DNA of 64,000 nt from Puccinellia tenuiflora (Eukaryota > Streptophyta > Magnoliopsida > Poales > Poaceae), in contig QRDG01001363.1 of the NCBI GenBank assembly GCA_012064385.1, forward strand, positions 64,704-128,703. Reading direction: 5' to 3'. The stretch's first letter is position 1. Every line of letters begins with the position of its first letter. Below the pieces are notes generated by a model. It searched no databases. It worked only from the letters and a program-made list of their open reading frames with translations, and was not told the origin of the DNA. The translations under genes and the position numbers were made by a program. This document shows, piece after piece, positions 60,113-64,000 of this stretch.

Positions 60113-61558
60113 TGATGCATCTAAAATGCATACATGAACTTTGCAATATAATTGTTATATTCCAATCATATTTGCATCATATAAGGGTTATATTACTGTT
60201 ATTTAATGATTTTTGATAATATATAATGATTTAACCTTTTTATGAAATTAATCCTGCGTAGGCAGAAAACCCCTTTTTCTTTCTTTAATTGTTTCAGGAC
60301 CTTAACGACGTCATAATGAGCTATAAATTTAGGGTGGTCATTATTTTGGAAGGACAAGATTTTGGAGCGAAAGAAGTCAACGAACGGAGGCCGGGAGACC
60401 AAAAGGGAGGGTCCCACGCGGCCACAGTACCAGGCCGCGTGGGCCTACCCCAATGGGCCCTCGTGGCCCCGTTTGCATCGATCCTTCGCCCTGAAGCATC
60501 CTCGTGACCTAAAAACGCCTATAAAAGAGGTCCCCCGACGTTTTTCCAGAGGAGGCGGCAGAGAAAGGCAAAACCAGAAACAGAGAGGCAGAAGGCTGCC
60601 GCCGGAGAAGATCGGAGGGGGGAAACGCTGCCGGAATCCACCTCCGGAGGGCTCCACCCCCTCCGGCGTGATCATCATCAACATCTACAGCAAGATCGTC
60701 TCCACTCCGGGTTGCACCTCTTCATCAACCTCTCCATCAAGCTCCCCATCACCATGATGAAAGGGGAGTTGTCTCCATGGGGCTGAATGCTCATGCCGGT
60801 AGCTATGTGGTTTATCTCTCTCTCATGGTGTAATCTTTATGTGATCATGAGCTTTGTAATCTAGTTGAATCCATAGATGGTACTTTTCTTTATCTTATGA
60901 ATTATGCTACTCAAGTGATTTTATTGATGTGATTGCCGGAGTCACCTTTGTCCCATGGTGTGAAGTTGACAGTGCGTGCACCGTGTGTGGCTCTTAGGCT
61001 AAAGATTACATAAATACTTATCATGAGTTATTATTTGTGTTGGATGTCTCTATAATATTGTGGTGTTTGTTAGTACTATCTTTGGATGCATATAGTGACC
61101 GCTTGAAGTGTCCATAGATGTGGAATACGAACTTTAAGGTGTGCTTTTTGTAGCCCTACACAATGGATTGGTGTTCGTTATCCAACTAGAAGATAGTTCG
61201 GGGTAGCATAGTGAAGATGAAATATCTATGTATTCAATTATATTATTATTGTTGAGAGTGTCCACTAGTGAAAGTATGATCCCTAGGCCTTATTTCCAAA
61301 GCACCGTTTACACCTTTGTCTTGTCCTCTTGCATTAAAGAGGATTGGGACACTTTCACACTCTTGTTTTGTTACATTAAACTTCCATCCATTAAATCAAC
61401 CATCTTGTTCTTTAAACTTGTTTAGTGCATAATCAACTAAAACTTGTGACACTTTAGTTGTAGGGAATAGATAACTTTTCCTTCTTGCTCCTGCGGATCG
61501 ATACCTTACTTCCACATTGAGAGGTGCTACAGTGATCCCCTGCTCTTGGGGGTTATCA
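60113..61558 (+). repeat. 3' LTR of the second Athila-type element
   Basis: 1446 bp, collinear with 54785-56231, about 28 substitutions and a few short indels. It ends TTATCA followed by ccccg. Confidence 0.95.
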
Positions 61559-61623
61559 CCCCGCATCGGGCGGTTTCTCCCTGTCGGACAAGGGAGGATT
61601 GAGGTTCCTCCGGAACAAAATTA

Positions 61624-61921
61624 GAGCATCTCCAACAGATGCACAAAAAATGCCGTGCACCCAAAAACTGCTATTTTAGCGCGACAAAGGCTCTAAACTA
61701 CGCTCCAGCAGACGCCTAATAATAGAGCGCCCCAAAAAACATCCAGCGCGCGGAACAAAGCGGCATCATACGCTGGAAAATTGGAGCACCGACAACAGCG
61801 TGCTGCAAAATCGAAGACCTCGCGTGAAGAAAAACTGTCATTGAAACTTCCACCTGCGAAATCCCACGACCGTTGGGAGCGAGGAGGAGCCTCCACCAAC
61901 GCTGTCCTGCTCGCTAATGTG
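61624..61921. other. Short intergenic stretch
   Basis: It starts with gagcatctccaacag, a motif common at the ends of small DNA transposons in grasses, and contains a partial inverse (cgctccagcag, 61701-61711). No complete element could be delimited. It lies between the EXO70-fragment copy and the LTR at 61922. Confidence 0.35.
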
Positions 61922-63000
61922 TGTCGGAGAGCTGTCCCAGGAACTGGGTGTGTCTCACGAAGGATCGAGTAAGGGGCTGAACGTGGAATCAAACAACCCT
62001 CAACGTGCTCCGGCGACGGTGCTCGTCGGACTCGCTGCGGGACAACACTGTAGAGATGAAGGCACGGTATTACCCAGGTTCAGGGCCCTCTAGGTGAGGT
62101 AAAACCCCTACGTCCTGCCTCTAGTGTATTGCTCTTGCTTGGAGAGGTTTCTGGTACAGAGTGAGCTTGGCGAGCTCGAAGTGGCTACAATGGCTACTGC
62201 TAACCTCAGATCTAGGGTTTTGGCTTGTGAACCAACCAGAGTCTGAACCTGCTACCCAATCGAACCCTTTGCACGGGCGTGCCTCCCCTCCCTTTATAGG
62301 CGTCTTGGACCTCTTCTGCCCAAACATTTGGGCGGGAAGGGTTACCACATGGCGACGAAGGAGGAGGCGCGGTGCACAATAAAGGTAGAGTCCACCATAA
62401 AGGTAGAGTCCATGGACGCGGTCCACGGCAGGGGAGCGGCGTCACCAAAGCTGAAAAGGGCCACCGGCCAACCAGGACGGTGGGCTGGCGCCGCGGAGGT
62501 GGAACGGGTCCCACGGTGACGTCGCCCTTGGAGCGTAGCTGCAGACGGTTCCCTTATCACCAAAGTGGCAATACTCGTTGTCTGCTTTGCTTGGTGCTGC
62601 TTTGTTGACTCCTTTATACATCAGAATGGCAACTGGAGCGCTGCTGTCACCGCGCGCTGGCGCGGTCGTCACTCTGCAGAGAATGCAGAGCCCATGTGCG
62701 CTCTGCCGCGGAGGCAGAGCTGGCTTCGAGAGGAAGGAAGCCTCGCGAGGCAGAAAGCCTCGCCGAGCCTTTCGGCTTGGTCCTTAGCAGAATTGCTGGT
62801 GGCGTCCGAGACGCCTTCTCGAGGAGAGGTCCCTCGCCAAGGGAGAAAAACCCTCGGCGAGGAGAAGAGGTCCCTCACGAGGGAAAACCCTCGCGAGGCT
62901 CGCCAGGCTTGGAGAGCCTGGTCCTTAGCGAAATCTTCTGAAGAATCTTGTGGGCCCTGGCAGGCCGGCCCGTGGTACCCTGGTTTCCACTGTGCCGACA
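61922..63000 (-). repeat. 3' LTR of the Tat-like element
   Basis: 1079 bp starting TGTCGG and ending CCGACA. The interior has acccaggttcagggccctct, a signature common in Triticeae Gypsy LTRs, and a region of CCTCGCGAGG-type palindromes near 62735-62905. The partner LTR is not in the window, so the left boundary rests on the terminal TG/CA and inverse ends only. Confidence 0.65.
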
Positions 63001-63306
63001 GTAGCCCCCGGGCCCGCGATGGGCACGCCGAGGCCCATGGATGAAGGCGAAGCGTCGAGGGCCCAAAGATGCCTGCCAGGGCCGCGACACGTGGAGCGCA
63101 GCGGTTGCGCCCGCGGCCACGACCTCCTCGGCTCCAACGAGCGACGTGGCGGGGCCCGCCACGACTCGGGAGCCGGTCAATAAAGCCTGGGCGTGCAGAC
63201 TGCGCCCTTCACTTCTCCCATAACTCCGCCGCGCTCTTCCCCCAAACAGCTCCTTCTTCCCAGAGCACTCCAACTTCAGGGTCTTCATCTTCTCCTTCGG
63301 CGACCA

Positions 63307-64000
63307 ATGGCGCCCAAGAAAGCCAACACCGACCCGAAGGGCAAGGCCGCGATGCGGGCCAGCACGTCGGTGGCGATGGCGCGCGGTGCCGCTCTCGAGG
63401 GGGCGCTGCCGCGGACCCGCGTCATCGCGGCGGTGATAGCAAAGTTGCGCCACCTGGCGGCGGCGAGCACCAACGAGAACGGCTCCACCGAGATGAGGCC
63501 GGCCGGCAGCAGGCTCACCGAGGGGTTCTACCCCATCTTCCTCCACACTCTCTACGCCGGTCTTGTCCCTCTGTTTTCTGAATTCCTCCTGTCGATTCTG
63601 GAGGTGTACCAGATCCAGCTGCTTCATCTTCATCCCAACTCCATCCTCATCCTCGCCATCTTCGCCCCTGCGAGGCCTACATCGGCATTCGTCCCTCGGT
63701 GGCGCTCTTCCATAGTTTCTACTCTCTCCGGAGCACCGCCCCGGACGAGCGGCTTGGCTGCGTCTCCTTCCGCATTGCCGCCGCCAGGAGTGAGAACTAC
63801 ATTCCCATCGCCTGGTGCGGCGAGAACGCCATCACCAAGGTGACGAAGAAGGTGGAGAAATTCCGCGAGAAGTGGTTCTTCGTCGACGCCAAGCAGACAA
63901 ACCCTCTCCTGGAGCTGCCCGAGGGGCCCCCGAGTAAGTGGGCGCGCTGGGCGAGCGCAGACTTCAAGGGCCCGAGGCTTGACGCGGTGTACAAGTGCAT
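63307..64000 (+). pseudogene. Antisense accessory ORF of the Tat-like element, frameshifted and partial
   Basis: The frame starts MAPKKANTDPKGKAAMRAST and includes the segment GFYPIFLHTLYAGLVPLFSE and neighbouring LHPNSILILAIFA. This is the hydrophobic core of the putative gypsy-type transposon domain (Pfam Transposase_28) found in many grass Gypsy elements. At about 63664-63668 the similarity moves to another frame (IGIRPSVALFHSFYSLRS, then WFFVDAKQTNPLLELPEG), so a small deletion has broken it. It is on the strand opposite to the element, as reported for RIRE2 and Grande accessory genes. The function in the element is unknown. The 3' end lies beyond the window. Several overlapping frames on both strands reflect GC content. 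Confidence 0.7.

Larger units (their letters stand above)
54785..61558 (+). mobile_element. Second Athila-type non-autonomous LTR element
   Basis: The element is 6774 bp, with LTRs of 1447 and 1446 bp (TGATGCATC...GTTATCA) and the duplication ccccg at 54780-54784 and 61559-61563. Its tRNA-Asp PBS and polypurine context are shared with the element at 3744-12315. Its only coding frame is a short orphan protein; gag, protease and pol are all absent. About 28 LTR differences by eye suggest an insertion roughly 0.7-0.8 million years old, older than the other LTR elements here. Confidence 0.92.
54697..61623 (-). pseudogene. Diverged copy of part of the EXO70-like first exon, split by an LTR element
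   Basis: 54697-54784 and 61564-61623 together match 52930-53075, part of exon 1 of the EXO70-like gene just after the membrane segment. Both halves share NEIPKIAEDAD-type and NPPLSDREKPPDA-type sequence with the gene (DEIPKIAEDAD and HPPPPPSDREQPPDA). The minus frame is still open across the join if the LTR element and one ccccg are ignored. Only about 150 bp are duplicated. The rest of the paralogue is absent, so it is a fragment. Confidence 0.75.
61922..64000 (-). mobile_element. 3' part of a minus-strand Tat-like Gypsy element (runs off the window)
   Basis: An LTR (61922-63000) is followed on the plus strand by gtagcccccggg, which is a polypurine tract read on the minus strand. So the internal region lies to the right and the LTR is the 3' one. 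Beyond it a plus-strand frame encodes a domain known from grass Gypsy elements as an antisense accessory protein (RIRE2- and Grande-like, Tat lineage). The pol genes and the other LTR would be outside the window. Confidence 0.7.

Noticed and set aside
1..64000. CRISPR arrays, operons, tRNA and rRNA genes
   Set aside because: The sequence is plant nuclear DNA; the direct repeats seen belong to transposons and minisatellites, and no tRNA or rRNA gene was recognised (the tRNA-like matches are retrotransposon primer sites).

Overview
The window is nuclear DNA from a grass, most likely a Triticeae or close Pooideae genome. The signs are nested LTR retrotransposons of Athila and Tat type, Copia-like gag-only elements, CACTA, Mutator and hAT elements, a Stowaway MITE, GC-rich first exons and monocot-style genes with many introns. 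No prokaryotic or organellar feature was seen. All calls come from reading the sequence; no database was searched.

Layout. 1-3017: intergenic DNA with a minus-strand gene remnant cut by a hAT element. 3018-14532: one nested cluster: a poly(A)-tailed retrosequence, a young gag-only Athila-type element inside it (TSD caaac), and a CACTA element inside the retrosequence's own target-site duplication. 14533-18877: a 14-exon CBL-interacting protein kinase gene (CIPK9-like) with a suspicious exon-12 splice donor. 18878-24537: intergenic DNA with a hAT MITE, a Stowaway MITE with triplicated flank, a Mutator-type element, a deleted LINE, and a patch carrying a copy of the kinase's last exon.

24538-49701: a very large Mutator-like element (MULE) with about 30-bp terminal inverted repeats and two convergent genes, as in MuDR. 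One is a FAR1-type transposase on the plus strand, the other a 12-exon ULP1-like (C48) protease on the minus strand. Five non-coding blocks of the element are packed with TTACCA motifs in one orientation. An 11.2-kb minus-strand gag-only LTR element (TSD ccatc) interrupts the transposase exon; the protease gene model is open and phase-consistent throughout.

49702-64000: a fold-back MITE; a minus-strand two-exon gene joining an N-terminal membrane segment to an EXO70 C-terminal domain; a LINE tail; a diverged copy of part of that gene's first exon, split by a second Athila-type non-autonomous element (TSD ccccg); and, running off the right edge, the 3' end of a minus-strand Tat-like gypsy element with an antisense accessory ORF.

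The host genes with a clear role are the kinase (calcium and potassium signalling) and the EXO70-like gene (exocytosis or immunity). Most of the rest is transposable elements. The most interesting signals are the non-coding modules and repeated polypurine-like motifs shared by the two Athila-type elements, the TTACCA arrays of the MULE, and the kinase splice-site lesion.
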